From Ectocarpus siliculosus (Eukaryota; Sar; Phaeophyceae; Ectocarpales; Ectocarpaceae): DNA of 26,440 nucleotides. The position numbers were made by a program, and so were the translations under genes. The notes below the pieces were generated by a model. The model searched no databases. It worked only from the letters and a program-made list of their open reading frames with translations, and was not told where the DNA came from. Positions 16,501 through 24,300 of this stretch are shown here, piece by piece; the stretch's first letter is position 1, and the number at the start of each line of letters is the position of its first letter. Location of the stretch: positions 101,344 to 127,783 of the forward strand of contig FN647790.1 in NCBI GenBank assembly GCA_000310025.1, read 5' to 3'.

Positions 16501-18184
16501 TTGATTGGTTGGTTGTGAGGCAGGCTAGCAGTCAACCTGCCGAACGTTATCTCGTAAGCTCCAACCCTGCCCAACTACTACAGCACGCGCCACCCACCAC
16601 TTCGGAACGTTGGAGTTAACGACTTTAGCTCGAAACGAGCTATTTCGAAGTCAGAGCTTGACCATCAGAACAGCTGCTTAGTTGAGAACCCCTACAGCTA
16701 ACACCTATTATTCATCAGTGTGAGGTGCCCCCATAGAGAAAGACTAAGAAACAAGCCTCTGAGTTAAAACAAAGTAAAACAAAGAAGGGTTTCGAAGAGA
16801 TTGGTGACGCCCTTTGTGTTGGGAAGGTTGACGACGATCGGATTTCCAGCATGCCTTGGCCGCAGACCTGCAGCGAAACGAACGACCCCTGTCATGTGAA
16901 ACGTGCGGGGCTGCGCGGCAATATCGCGATGTGATCGAGGTCTTGGCTCTAGCCGAGCGTGATGTTTTTGTACTCTCGCCGAGAAAGGATTAATCTCAAG
17001 TGTTGGTCGCCTCAAGTTCAACTTGCCGCATCGTAGGGCTAGCGTATTGTAGGCTAGATCGTGGCCACCCAATGCCAAGAAAGAATCGAGAAGACGTGCA
17101 AGAATTTTTTGCGCAAAACACGCATGGGGCTCCCGACTGTTGGTACCGCTTGTGTCAGGAGAAGGAGCGGTGATGTCTCTCGAAAAAGTGATGGGTGGCA
17201 AGAGGCCAAATACATTAAAGACAAGCAACCACGCGCCCCCCGTTGTGTTTGCCATCGGGGTTGGGTTTTCGTCGCTTGGCAGCGACGTTGTAAAACAAGC
17301 CGATCACTTCGTGAGCTCGACAACCAGGTTACTGCTATTTTTTGCCTCTGTTTGTTTTTGCGGTAACCATGATGGTGGTCGAGTAGATTGTGTTGTGCGG
17401 GGTCGAGAACCCTCACTCCGCGCAAACGGGATGATCGCACCACGTTGTGTTAAATTGGTCAAGCACCCTCGAGGCAGTTACACAGTGCTTACAACCAACT
17501 GTCTCTGGAAGTGAAAACACCAGACAATAAACTTAGTCATACGCAGCTGCCATCCGTAAGGAAGTAAGTACAAGATGCCGAACACCCTTAGCAGGATGCA
17601 GCGCACCCTTCATGCGACTCGCCGAATACTTCACGGTGCTTTGCGCTTGGTGATGTGAGAGCCTGGTCCGGTGAGAACCCGGCGTGGTCCGTCCCGGCTT
17701 TGTAGGGATGCGAGGTCAATGGTCTAACGACTGCGGCATGCACGACTATGAGTACCCCCCCCCCCTCGTGTGTTTCTCCTCCCCCCGCTAACCCACCCCC
17801 TCTACTTGTTTCTGTCGCTCCAGAAAAAAAATCATGGAAGGTGCGGCGAGGAGGAAGCAGCAGCGCCACCAGCAAGGCGGCGAAACTAGCGATCAGCTAG
17901 AGCTAGAGGGTGACGGTTCACCGCCCGACTCAGAGACCGGCAGAGAGAACGCCGACGGGACGATTGGAAACCCCGCTGAGGAACCCTCTTCGGGAGTTGG
18001 GGGCGACGGTGGTGGTGGTGGTGCTACTCCTGCGGTTGGGAGCAGCGGGCGTGGGAGTAGCCAGGGATCAGGCGGTCTCGATGCCGTTCGCATGCGGCTG
18101 CGCGAGAGCTTAGGAAGCAAACGAGGGGGAGGGGGGGGGGAGACGTCAACGAACGGTCACGGAAGCCGAAGAGACGAGCTTTGA
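8793..18184 (+). CDS. USE1: USE1-like ER SNARE with long exon-cassette luminal tail ending in RDEL (10-exon model)
   Basis: Model: join 8793-8915, 9633-10178, 11146-11274, 11898-12029, 12444-12613, 13106-13640, 14432-14562, 15179-15566, 16269-16405, 17824-18184; 883 codons. USE1 is the ER-resident SNARE of the retrograde Golgi-to-ER fusion complex (with syntaxin-18, Sec20 and Sec22 type partners) and is C-terminally membrane anchored. Seen here: an N-terminal helical region (ELVRLLSATERL, then LADYDRRLEILRRKRDDL), a SNARE heptad region at residues about 196-245, a basic stop (RLRKKR) and a hydrophobic anchor at about 257-282. Known family proteins end almost at once after the anchor; this one continues about 600 residues through three repeated exon pairs to a terminal RDEL. 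Every junction is GT/AG and phase-compatible. Identification as USE1 rests on recognised sequence pattern, not a search. The link from exon 4 to the tail is inferred from phase and topology, so a separate downstream gene is the main alternative. Confidence 0.78.
8916..9632 (+). other. USE1-like intron 1
   Basis: 717-nt phase-0 intron, GTCAGT donor and CCACCCTTAG acceptor. It contains a CTG/CTGC tract at 9009-9030. Splicing it out joins RFCQ directly to FITSLDSTQSQL, restoring the helix expected in this family. Long open frames inside it on both strands have no recognisable protein content. Confidence 0.65.
9633..10178 (+). CDS. USE1: USE1-like exon 2 (linker and first half of SNARE motif)
   Basis: 182 codons, phase 0 at both ends. 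It starts FITSLDSTQSQLQARVAEVS, continues with LPTAEDLADYDRRLEILRRK, then a low-complexity linker (A7, Q5, G runs), and ends in ISSMAGRLKESSVAINQTLR plus TQTQ, the N-terminal half of the SNARE heptads. A 17-G homopolymer (10046-10062) lies inside the coding sequence. The frame is right on both sides of it, since recognisable family sequence flanks the run, which argues that the G count as given is correct. Donor is AG|GTACAT. Confidence 0.85.
10179..11145 (+). other. USE1-like intron 2, carrying an exact tandem duplication
   Basis: 967-nt phase-0 intron with a clear polypyrimidine tract (CCACAACCTTTTTCAG). It holds the perfect 87-bp duplication at 10577-10750. It splits the SNARE motif next to the central layer. 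Confidence 0.8.
10577..10750 (+). repeat. Exact 87-bp tandem duplication (2 copies)
   Basis: Copy 1 is 10577-10663 and copy 2 is 10664-10750. I see no mismatch between them. Each copy starts GCTGAGGTGCTCTTTCGGGC and ends GGTTTCTTCTT. Absence of divergence implies a very recent event or an assembly artefact. Confidence 0.95.
11146..11274 (+). CDS. USE1: USE1-like exon 3 (second half of SNARE motif and start of anchor)
   Basis: 43 codons, phase 0 at both ends. It reads VLEDTGDAATQNVDRVKREN, then ARVSERLRKKRAAMF and ASWCMMIT. It supplies the + layers of the SNARE helix, the juxtamembrane basic cluster RLRKKR and the first residues of the membrane anchor. The pattern A-x-Q-N-V/L-x-x-V/L-K-x-E-x-x-R just before the anchor is the most diagnostic USE1-type segment in the window. 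Donor GTGAGA. Confidence 0.9.
11898..12029 (+). CDS. USE1: USE1-like exon 4 (membrane anchor and first luminal residues)
   Basis: 44 codons, phase 0 at both ends, after a CCCCCCCGCAG acceptor. VVVTFFATYFLVIVPFEK completes a hydrophobic segment with exon 3, giving about 25 residues (257-282). It continues with RRGPFVAARTSAFAQAA and an acidic/Pro end. By USE1 topology everything after the anchor is luminal. Donor is GAG|GTAGCT. If not spliced, the frame reads 24 more codons to TGA at 12102-12104, which would give a conventional short-tailed SNARE of 334 residues. Confidence 0.85.
12245..12293. repeat. (TC)n microsatellite
   Basis: An uninterrupted TC tract of about 24 units in the exon 4 to A1 intron. 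Confidence 0.95.
12444..12613 (+). CDS. Tail cassette exon A1
   Basis: Starts in phase 0 and ends in phase 2 with donor GC|GTGAGT. It encodes an Ala-rich lead HDAAATAAGAATA followed by a charged helix EEIQRRAQEAYRETARRARG and the end motif AREEKEAFRHRQA. It is homologous to A2 and A3 (shared R-R-A-x-x-A-Y, R-R, then EEKE-x-x(2)-Q-x-Q-A). It is the most diverged of the three, with a 13-residue extra N-terminus. The acceptor TGATGGCAG has only a modest pyrimidine tract, but it is the only nearby AG giving the needed phase. Predicted luminal coiled-coil type helix; no family recognised. Confidence 0.7.
12982..13008. repeat. (CAG)9 microsatellite, intronic
   Basis: Nine CAG units in the A1-B1 intron. 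Although it reads as polyglutamine, no exon boundary supports translation. Confidence 0.9.
13106..13640 (+). CDS. Tail cassette exon B1 (helix plus Cys-Pro repeats and polyalanine)
   Basis: Starts with one base completing the Ala codon left by A1 and ends in phase 0 (GCG|GTAAGT). The conserved B-type opening is ERMMAANRDRKAAMKK. It is followed by five imperfect repeats of G-(S/G)-C-(S/T)-x-(P/S)-P with acidic D/E spacers (GSCSAPPP, GSCSAPPPP, GSCTAPPS, GSCTVPPP, GGCTASPP), each with one cysteine, then 15 alanines encoded purely by GCT (13521-13565). Five regularly spaced cysteines in a predicted ER-luminal region could form disulfides. No known domain recognised. Frame is fixed by the upstream exon. 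Confidence 0.75.
13521..13565 (+). repeat. (GCT)15 coding microsatellite (polyalanine)
   Basis: Fifteen uninterrupted GCT units in the B1 reading frame. The purity suggests a length-variable site. Confidence 0.95.
13861..13932 (+). repeat. 36-bp tandem duplication in intron
   Basis: Copies 13861-13896 and 13897-13932 differ at one base (AGG versus ACG). It lies in the B1-A2 intron (13641-14431). Confidence 0.9.
14341..14410 (+). repeat. Intronic repeat family, copy i
   Basis: The segment around GTGGTCCATGGTCTGACAAC, GGCATGCA and ATGAGTACCCCCC resembles 17671-17760 (GGTCAATGGTCTAACGAC, GGCATGCACGAC, ATGAGTACCCCCC) and more weakly 15864-15930. It sits about 20 nt before the A2 acceptor, so its C-run may serve as pyrimidine tract. 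Confidence 0.55.
14432..14562 (+). CDS. Tail cassette exon A2
   Basis: Phase 0 to phase 2 (donor GC|GTGCGT). It encodes EEHRRRANQAYEERSRRETE, then NLKSTNAGLRLV and AEEKEKHQQQQA. It aligns with A3 over its full length (RRRA, AYE, RR, NAG-x-RLV, EEKEK, QQA) and with A1 in the second half. Acceptor CCCCCCCACCAG is strong. Predicted charged helix on the luminal side. Confidence 0.8.
14876..15056 (-). repeat. tRNA-like element with microsatellite between its Pol III boxes
   Basis: On the minus strand, TGGTTCAGTTT (plus 15036-15046) resembles an A box. GGTTCGAATCT (plus 14883-14893, within a TGGGTTCGAATCTCGC context) is a near-consensus B box. Between them, about 120 nt consist of TCTG/TCTC repeats. 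This looks like a tRNA or tRNA-derived SINE head expanded by a microsatellite. It is not a functional tRNA because no cloverleaf spacing remains. It lies in the A2-B2 intron. Confidence 0.5.
15179..15566 (+). CDS. Tail cassette exon B2 (helix plus acidic minisatellite)
   Basis: One base completes the A2 Ala codon; the end is phase 0 (GAG|GTCGGA). The B-type opening EKMLQAASERKAMAAAGK matches B1 and B3 in layout. It continues as a Glu/Ala helix (EEEAEAEAALQA), then six copies of an 18-bp unit coding T-(A/P)-T-D-D-N (15333-15440), and an acidic end. Strongly acidic overall; low-affinity calcium binding, common in ER-luminal acidic regions, is a possibility but only inferred. Confidence 0.75.
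15333..15440 (+). repeat. 18-bp coding minisatellite, 6 copies
   Basis: Units of the form (G/C)CCACGGATGAYAACACC, giving alternating A/P at one residue. The first unit has GTT for GAC/GAT and the last ends in GACAAC. The multiple-of-three length keeps the frame. Confidence 0.93.
15864..16036 (+). repeat. Intronic repeat copy ii followed by tRNA-like A/B boxes and T8
   Basis: 15864-15930 shares TTGTAGGGATG-(C/G)-GAGGTCAATG with 17700-17721. Downstream, TTAGCGGTTAGACCATTG (15969-15986) resembles a tRNA D-arm/A box. GTGTTCGATTC (16020-16030) resembles a B box and is followed by T8 (a Pol III terminator type run). Together they look like a decayed tRNA-derived SINE. Confidence 0.45.
15919..15945. 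repeat. C12G15 homopolymer palindrome
   Basis: Twelve C followed directly by fifteen G in the B2-A3 intron. It can fold as a perfect GC hairpin or form a G-quadruplex on either strand. It may also mark a sequencing or assembly join. Confidence 0.85.
16269..16405 (+). CDS. Tail cassette exon A3
   Basis: Phase 0 to phase 2 (donor GC|GTGAGT). It encodes AGRRRAEEARLAYEQNARRA, then ADSLASQNAGQRLV and SEEKEKYRQRQA. Compared with A2 it has a short insertion before AYE and otherwise aligns throughout. Acceptor AAATCATCAG follows a mixed pyrimidine tract (CGTTCGTCCTGCCC). Predicted luminal charged helix. Confidence 0.8.
16406..17823 (+). other. A3-B3 intron
   Basis: 1418-nt phase-2 intron with donor GTGAGT and acceptor TTTCTGTCGCTCCAG. 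It holds intronic repeat copy iii (about 17671-17765). I found no decayed extra A or B exon in it. Confidence 0.7.
17671..17765 (+). repeat. Intronic repeat family, copy iii
   Basis: The best preserved copy: GTCCGGTGAGAACCCGGCGT, GGCTTTGTAGGGATGCGAGG, TCAATGGTCTAACGACTGCG, then GGCATGCACGAC and a long C run. The portion GGTCAATGGTCTAACGAC resembles a tRNA D-arm. It ends about 60 nt before the B3 acceptor. Confidence 0.55.
17824..18184 (+). CDS. Tail cassette exon B3, terminal exon ending in RDEL
   Basis: One base completes the A3 Ala codon. The B-type opening is KKIMEGAARRKQQRHQQ, then an acidic Ser/Gly-rich low-complexity region, a short helix (DAVRMRLRESLG) and an end GHGSRRDEL followed by TGA at 18182-18184. 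RDEL fits the ER-retrieval pattern [KRHQSA]-[DENQ]-E-L at a C-terminus, which the KDEL receptor recognises on luminal proteins. That placement agrees with USE1 topology and supports both the frame and the joining of the tail to the SNARE. Confidence 0.82.
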
Positions 18185-21100
18185 CCTTCGCTGTGCTGAC
18201 GATCTTCCTTGCGTTCCTGCGCCGCAAGGGTAGAGACGGCGACTCTAGGCTCGAGTGTTGTCGTGTCTCTGAGCCAGGCATGGTAAGATGGTTGGGTGTG
18301 TGTCAATTTTGTTTGGATGAAAAGTACAAGTTGTGGCGTTCTTTGTCGTGCTTGACGGCCAAGTCGTTTGTGGGAGTGAGTGCTGCTATCCATCCGGAGC
18401 CTTGTGCAAGAGGGAAACGGGCGTGCTTTCGAAATTGTTGTGGAGCTTGCATTTGGTTTAGTTGAGGATTATTAATAGAAGTAGTCTACATAGTCTGGGT
18501 CTCTCCGAACCCATCACTGACGAATGCAGCACTTGGATTCTTTTTTGGGATCTTCGTTGAAAAAGGACGACCAGTCAGAAGTATAGGCCTGAGAGTTCAA
18601 ATCTCTTGTTGATTGTTGTTCGATGGAATGGGTATCAAGTTGTGCGAAGACATACACAGGTAACATACAAACAAACGTGGTACCGAGAGACGTGTGGTGT
18701 GTGTGTGTGTGTGGGAACGGCGACATTGACTAGGCTATTAAAAAAAAATAGTGAATGAACGTTGTTGTTTTGTACTTCCTTTAAAGGTCAGAGTACCAGG
18801 CAGCAAGTTTTACTTCTACTATGCGCTTTAGTAGTGAAATGCAAGCTGAAACCATACTTTTTCCCTCTGTCGCTCCTCTTGTCTCATTCGGGCGACGTCG
18901 GCGCGGTCTTCAGTTCACCAGAAAAAAATAGAAGAAGTGCAAAGTATCGTATGTATGTATGCTACACGTGTGTAGCGCACATATTATACATAGCGTGTTT
19001 TTTTCTCACATGACGAATTCATCTATATCTCGAATGGATAGTGTTTTTTTCTGCGTGTGTATTTATTTTTCTTTATATCCGGATTCTACAGAAAAGACTC
19101 CGGGATAAATATGCCGTGGCAATGAATTTCAGGACAATGGCCAACTTGGTTGATGAGCCTGTGAACGCACAGGGGAGATATCGCTGCATGCTGCTCGGGC
19201 AATCGTATGCCATAGGTATGCATCCATTATGACCATCTTGTGCATCTGCCTACCATCTATGAATATATATCTGTCTCGTTTTGTCGGCGGGTGGCGAGGG
19301 AACGACTGTGGGTACATCTCGAATGGATAGTCTTTCTGTGTGTGTTATTATATATTCCTTAATAAATACTGCTTTAGAGACAAGCGGCAAGAAAGTATGT
19401 GGTAGGGTGTTGGGCGTGTTCTGAATGTTGCATGAAAATATGACAACAAAAACAGTGGCGGCGCGTTCCACGTGTATTCTGTTGTATCCATAACTTGAAT
19501 TCTGGTATACCCCCGACCGAATGCGGATGCATCCCCCATTGTTTCTTCACGTCTTCTCTCTCTGCGTACTGCTGCACAACAACCAGACGACCAACACAAG
19601 TGCAGTACAAGGTTGGTTGCTTGCCAGAAAACAAATAAATCCATTACACCCGCCGTTTGTGGGACCTTGAAGTTGGACACCACAGCTGTCCTTGACATCA
19701 TCTTGTGTTCCTCGCATGCCAAAGGTCATCTATCTCACGGTAGAAGAAGTATACACCCACGGGGATACATGTGCTGTGAAAGAATCGTGGTGCCCGTCAG
19801 TAGTGCCGCCAGTGCTACGTGTCGACAGAACCTGTTGCAGCTGTCCTGCAGGGCAAAAGTATGTATGTACAGAATCTAATTGGTTGTATGCGCAAGAATC
19901 TAATTGGTTGTATGCGCAACAGCACCACACCACACAGAACTTGTTCTGGGTTCAGGAGGAACATATCTCTCTCGGATCTGACATGTAAGAAACACAACAA
20001 ACTGCGTAGTATATTGTCGTTGTGTCGTCAGCATCGTCTAGACTATGTATGCATAGTACCATCTCTCTTCGATATCCGCTCTCATGTCATCCACCTACTA
20101 CCATCTACGGTGGGTGACATCCCAGCGAGTGCTTGATATGAGGACGGCGAACGGAGAGAAGAAGAGTATATGTAAAACCTTGTGCGACCGGCGGAAGAAC
20201 CACCACGCAACGACATTTTTACATCATCTGTGTTTGTTTTTTGGTTTTCCATGCAGACAGGGAAACTGCGAATTAGAGGCACCCAGTTATGTTGAATAAA
20301 GAGACAGTCACCCAGAGCAGCTGATACACACACAGCGATCGGAGACTCGTCATTTCATATTCGTTGAAAAACCTCCGAGCACGGCATTGTAGTGCTGCCT
20401 GCATCATGAGCCGTCGCCTATGCACAGGTTGCAAAAAGTCCGACTCGCACGCCCTGTATCGGGTACCCATCCTGCACCACCGAGAGATATACCCCGAGTT
20501 CGAACGGTATGCATCATCTTCATCAGGACAATACAAACGATGGATATAATTATTTTCCCAACAACACCAAAATCATCTAAAAAAACACGGCAAGTAATAA
20601 AATCCTTGGATCTTTGTCGCGCACATGGTATCCCCTTTCGGCTGTTATCCGTGTGTGTGCATGCACGCGCATGTGATGACGTTGCTGTGCTGTTATACAT
20701 CCATGTCCCACGGGCCATCGCAGCACACGGGGGGTGGACACACCAGCAATTTCCTCTCGAGGTACCCTTGGGATCATGGTGGCCGGGGAAGGCGAGAACA
20801 ACGCGCGGCGGCACGATACGCCAAAACACAAAATGCGTGTCGCAAAACCTCATCTGAGCTTTCTCCTCTCGGTCCAACATGTCTACAAGCAGTGCCAGCG
20901 AGAGACGGAAATGTTTCTCCGTCGGTGGGCGAAAGAAAGTTCACTGAGGGCAGCGGTATCCACACAACGAATGTTCCCGAGAGAGAAGCGCACATATAAT
21001 ACAGAGAGAACGGAAACCTTCACTTTTGCTGCCACCTGCCCGGTTTTCCACCTCTACTTACTCTCACCTGACACACACACACACGCAGCTAGCTACTTCT

Positions 21101-21328
21101 TCTTTTGCTCCACAGACAACCACCAGGACGGGACGCAAAGGGCGGCAGGAGAACAAGCCTATACGAGACGCGCAGGAGGGAGGCACACGCCGCAGCAGTC
21201 AGTCAGCAGCGCCTGGGACGAGCGAACGAACTGCGTCAAATTCCCGTGCGCTACCACTTCTCTTCAGCAAGTCTCCGCCTCTCCTCTCTTTCCACGACAA
21301 CATCGATCGCATACGACAGACTGCAGCC
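18185..21328. other. Intergenic region, probably USE1-like 3' UTR and downstream gene 5' flank
   Basis: No exon is supported. It holds a GT tract (18697-18713), a GAGTTCAAATCTC B-box-like site near 18591-18603, a 24-bp tandem duplicate (19868-19915), a repeated motif ATCTCGAATGGATAGT (19028-19043 and 19315-19330), and AATAAA-type hexamers near 19361, 19636 and 20295. Open frames of up to 204 codons here have no protein-like pattern. Confidence 0.55.
19868..19915 (+). repeat. 24-bp tandem duplication
   Basis: AGAATCTAATTGGTTGTATG-CGCA occurs twice head to tail without visible mismatch. Confidence 0.9.
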
Positions 21329-21394
21329 ATGTCGACTTCTTTCTTTGACCAAGGACGAGGGGGCTTCGGCCACCGCTCCCAGCAGCAGCTGCCG
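21329..21394 (+). CDS. Low-complexity gene, candidate exon 1
   Basis: ATG then STSFFDQGRGGFGHRSQQQL and P, up to donor CCG|GTAAGC in phase 0. Gly/Gln composition agrees with the later exons. An alternative start lies at 21479 or 21628. Confidence 0.45.
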
Positions 21395-24300
21395 GTAAGC
21401 AACAACGGTCGCGGCATGCTCGCCCCGTCCACCGACGGTAGGTAGTAGTAGCAGCAGTCAGCTATCCTCTGCGCCACCATGGATAATAGAAGCGCGTCGT
21501 GCCTCGCTGCCTTTGTTGCGCGCAACAAGCTGGCGGTCGACATGTACGTTCTACTTTCGTATCCTGTTTGACTGAGAGAGACTTAGACGAAAAGAGCCAA
21601 TCGTGCCTCTATTTACTCGCGCACCCGATGGACAACAACCAGCAGGAGCAACCGCAAGACTTCCGCGGCATGCAGCGCGACGCCCAGCACCGGGGGGGGT
21701 CTTCTGCTCGTCACCATCATCACCTGGCGTTGCGAGGCAGCGCAGCATCGGCACCCTCATCATCGGCCCCCCTTCTCCGCCGCGAACGGTGAGTTGTTTT
21801 TTTTCCGAGATCTTCACAGACTTTGGCATTTTGCATTGTTCGGCTGCGTGGTGGTGACATGTATTCTCTTTGATGTAGACAGACGGACCCTGCACTTGAG
21901 GGATGCGTACCTCTGCTAGACGGCCCCTTTGCTCCCTCGTGTCGTGTCTTGCACGCACGCTGATAATGATGATGATGACCCGAACTGAGCGAGAGAGGCA
22001 TGGTGCGGTGCGCTATGCTATCGGCCAACCACGGCCCTTACGTGTGGAGTTTTTGACGATAATCTTAATCTTTATTTGCCGAAGAGGGCAAACGACAACA
22101 AACAACAGAACCGCCACAAGAGACGAACACAAGCCGTTTTCCGGAAAATATCCTTGTGTATGTGTGTGTGGGCGCACATAATTTTTGTTCATGTCCAAAA
22201 ACACAATGGCAGGTTCTGCACACCATCTGCGGCAGCCGCTGCCGACCTTTCTAACGACGACGATGGGGAAACATCGTCCGCCTCCGAGGACTCCACCTCG
22301 AGCTACAGATCGGCGGCGGCGGCAGCGGCAGCGGCCAGCTACAAGCGTGCGGCCGAGCCATCCGAATCGTTCTGTCTCCCACCGTCCCAGCGCCCTCGAA
22401 TAATCGAACAGCAGAAAAAATCTGCCTCTTCTCCGCCCCGCTGGCTACCGGTCTCCTCTGGAGGAAATTTCGACACCAGCGGCGCAAACCTTACAGCAGC
22501 AGCAGCAGCAGCAACCACGGCTGGGCCTCAGCAGCAGCAGCACAAGCAACGCCAGCTACCACGGCTAGCTGCGCTGGGGACGCTTCTCTCCTCCTCGCAC
22601 CATCCCTCTCCCCAGCAGCAGCAGCGCCAAAACGACGAAAACGAGCAACTGCAACAACAACAACAACAACAACGGTCGTCACGCCACCACCACCCCCCCC
22701 ACCAGCAACGACGTTCCACAACAACATCATCAGCACTGCTGTCTGCAGCTGGTGCGGCGGTTTTGGCGAAACCGATGCAACTGCCTCTTTCTCTGCCACC
22801 TCTGGCGCCCTCTGCAGCCAGGGCACCGCCAGCTACAACGACGGCACAGCGTGGGTCGTCATCCTCATCATCGTCGTCGTCGCCGTCGTGCTCCCCGCCC
22901 GGCTCGCGGTCCAACTCTCCGCCCACTTCTTCGAGTATCAACATTCACCGGCGTGATGTTCGGTACAAACTTCCTCCGCCTCAGCAATCGGCAGCGGGAA
23001 TTTCTTCTTCTTGCGCTGAACCGGTCAACCACCAGGAACAACGTTGGTTGCACAGCGGCAGCAGCAGCGGCACCGGCGAGCTCCGCCGCCACGTGCCTAG
23101 GATAGGGGCCTTGAGCAGCAGCAGCAGCAGCGACAGCAGCAGCAGCAACGGCAGCATGAGCCCGGTCTCTAGGAGGTGGGAATCGGCGGAGGTATCTTCA
23201 TCAGCAGCGCCCTCCGGCAGCGCTCCTGCTACTGGTGGTGCGGCGACTTCCTGGCCCAAGCCTGCAGGGGACCAGCAGACCACCGTTCCGTACAACTCGA
23301 ACCCGAACGTTTCGAGTTCTTCAGCCGGTCACGCCTCCTGGACGGGGCCCACACACCGCGGAGCATGGGCGCAGGAGTACAGCGGCGGCCGCGACGAATG
23401 GCAGCCTCCGCAGCGGCAGCAGCAGCAGCAAGCGAAGGTGACACATTTTTTTTTCCCCGATCGGTTGCTTCATAGCGGAGACTTTTTTTTCCACCACAGA
23501 ATGTACTTCTATAAGTAGCATACATCCGAAAACTTTCTTTCGTTCTTGCGGGGGTTGAAGGGTTCGTTCGTGTCGCCTGTGTGCATGTATTGTATGTATT
23601 GTATGCGCGAAAAATAACCCAGGGGCTCACCTCACCACCCACACACCCGATTCGCTTCTTATTTTTCGAGTCTCCGCTCTCTCTGTCTGTCTGTCTGTCT
23701 GCTGCATACATGCGCGGTTGTTGACGTTTCTCTTGTCTGGAAGTGGGAGCTATTTTTTTTGTTCATCCGAAATGGGTGTCACCTGCTTGCTTTGGGCGGT
23801 GTGTACTTGTACGCATCCACAGGAAAATCGTCATGGAATAAACCTCTGCCAGAGTATTCTCCGAGCACCAGCGTTGTATACTGCTGTATACAGCAACAGA
23901 GTCACAACTAGTACCATGTATTTATGAACTACTGCTGACTGCCCGAGACTTGATGGGGGAGTGTTTTTGTCGCGCTTCATGACACCCTCTTCGCTAGATA
24001 GCACTGCAGGGCATATCTCCCACAAGAAAATGGCTGCATACCGAACGAACGCATGCCCTGGTTGTCGAAAACGACAGGTGCCATATTCATTAGCTGAGAA
24101 TAATGTCATCGCGCATGTCAGCACAAAAATGCATTTTTTTTTTGTCTTCACTTCAAATCAGCGCCCACAGCACTATTAGTAGTGCCGTTTACTCCTTCCC
24201 GTGGTCACACAGAAGAGCCCCTCTCTACCCTCCCCTCCTGCGGTACTTTGCCTTCGATTTTTACTGCGAGAAGAGTTCAGCACTCTCTTCACTCTGTGTA

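Noticed and set aside
17054-17514. Open frames on both strands in the A3-B3 intron as a decayed extra cassette
   Set aside because: No EEKEK or RRRA-like motif found in any frame.
18581-18610. tRNA gene suggested by GAGTTCAAATCTC
   Set aside because: A B-box-like sequence is present but I could not find a matching A box or acceptor stem.
20404-20880. 158-codon minus-strand frame in the intergenic region
   Set aside because: Overlaps similar-length open frames on the plus strand and shows no conserved pattern or splice context.
20734-21348. 204-codon plus-strand frame upstream of the low-complexity gene
   Set aside because: Composition looks like a 5' leader with CA repeats; no domain and no convincing splice into the next exon.
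22076-22212. Upstream extension of the large exon frame
   Set aside because: The part before the AG at 22211-22212 is TGTG-rich and not like the exon; the acceptor gives the right phase with the previous exon.
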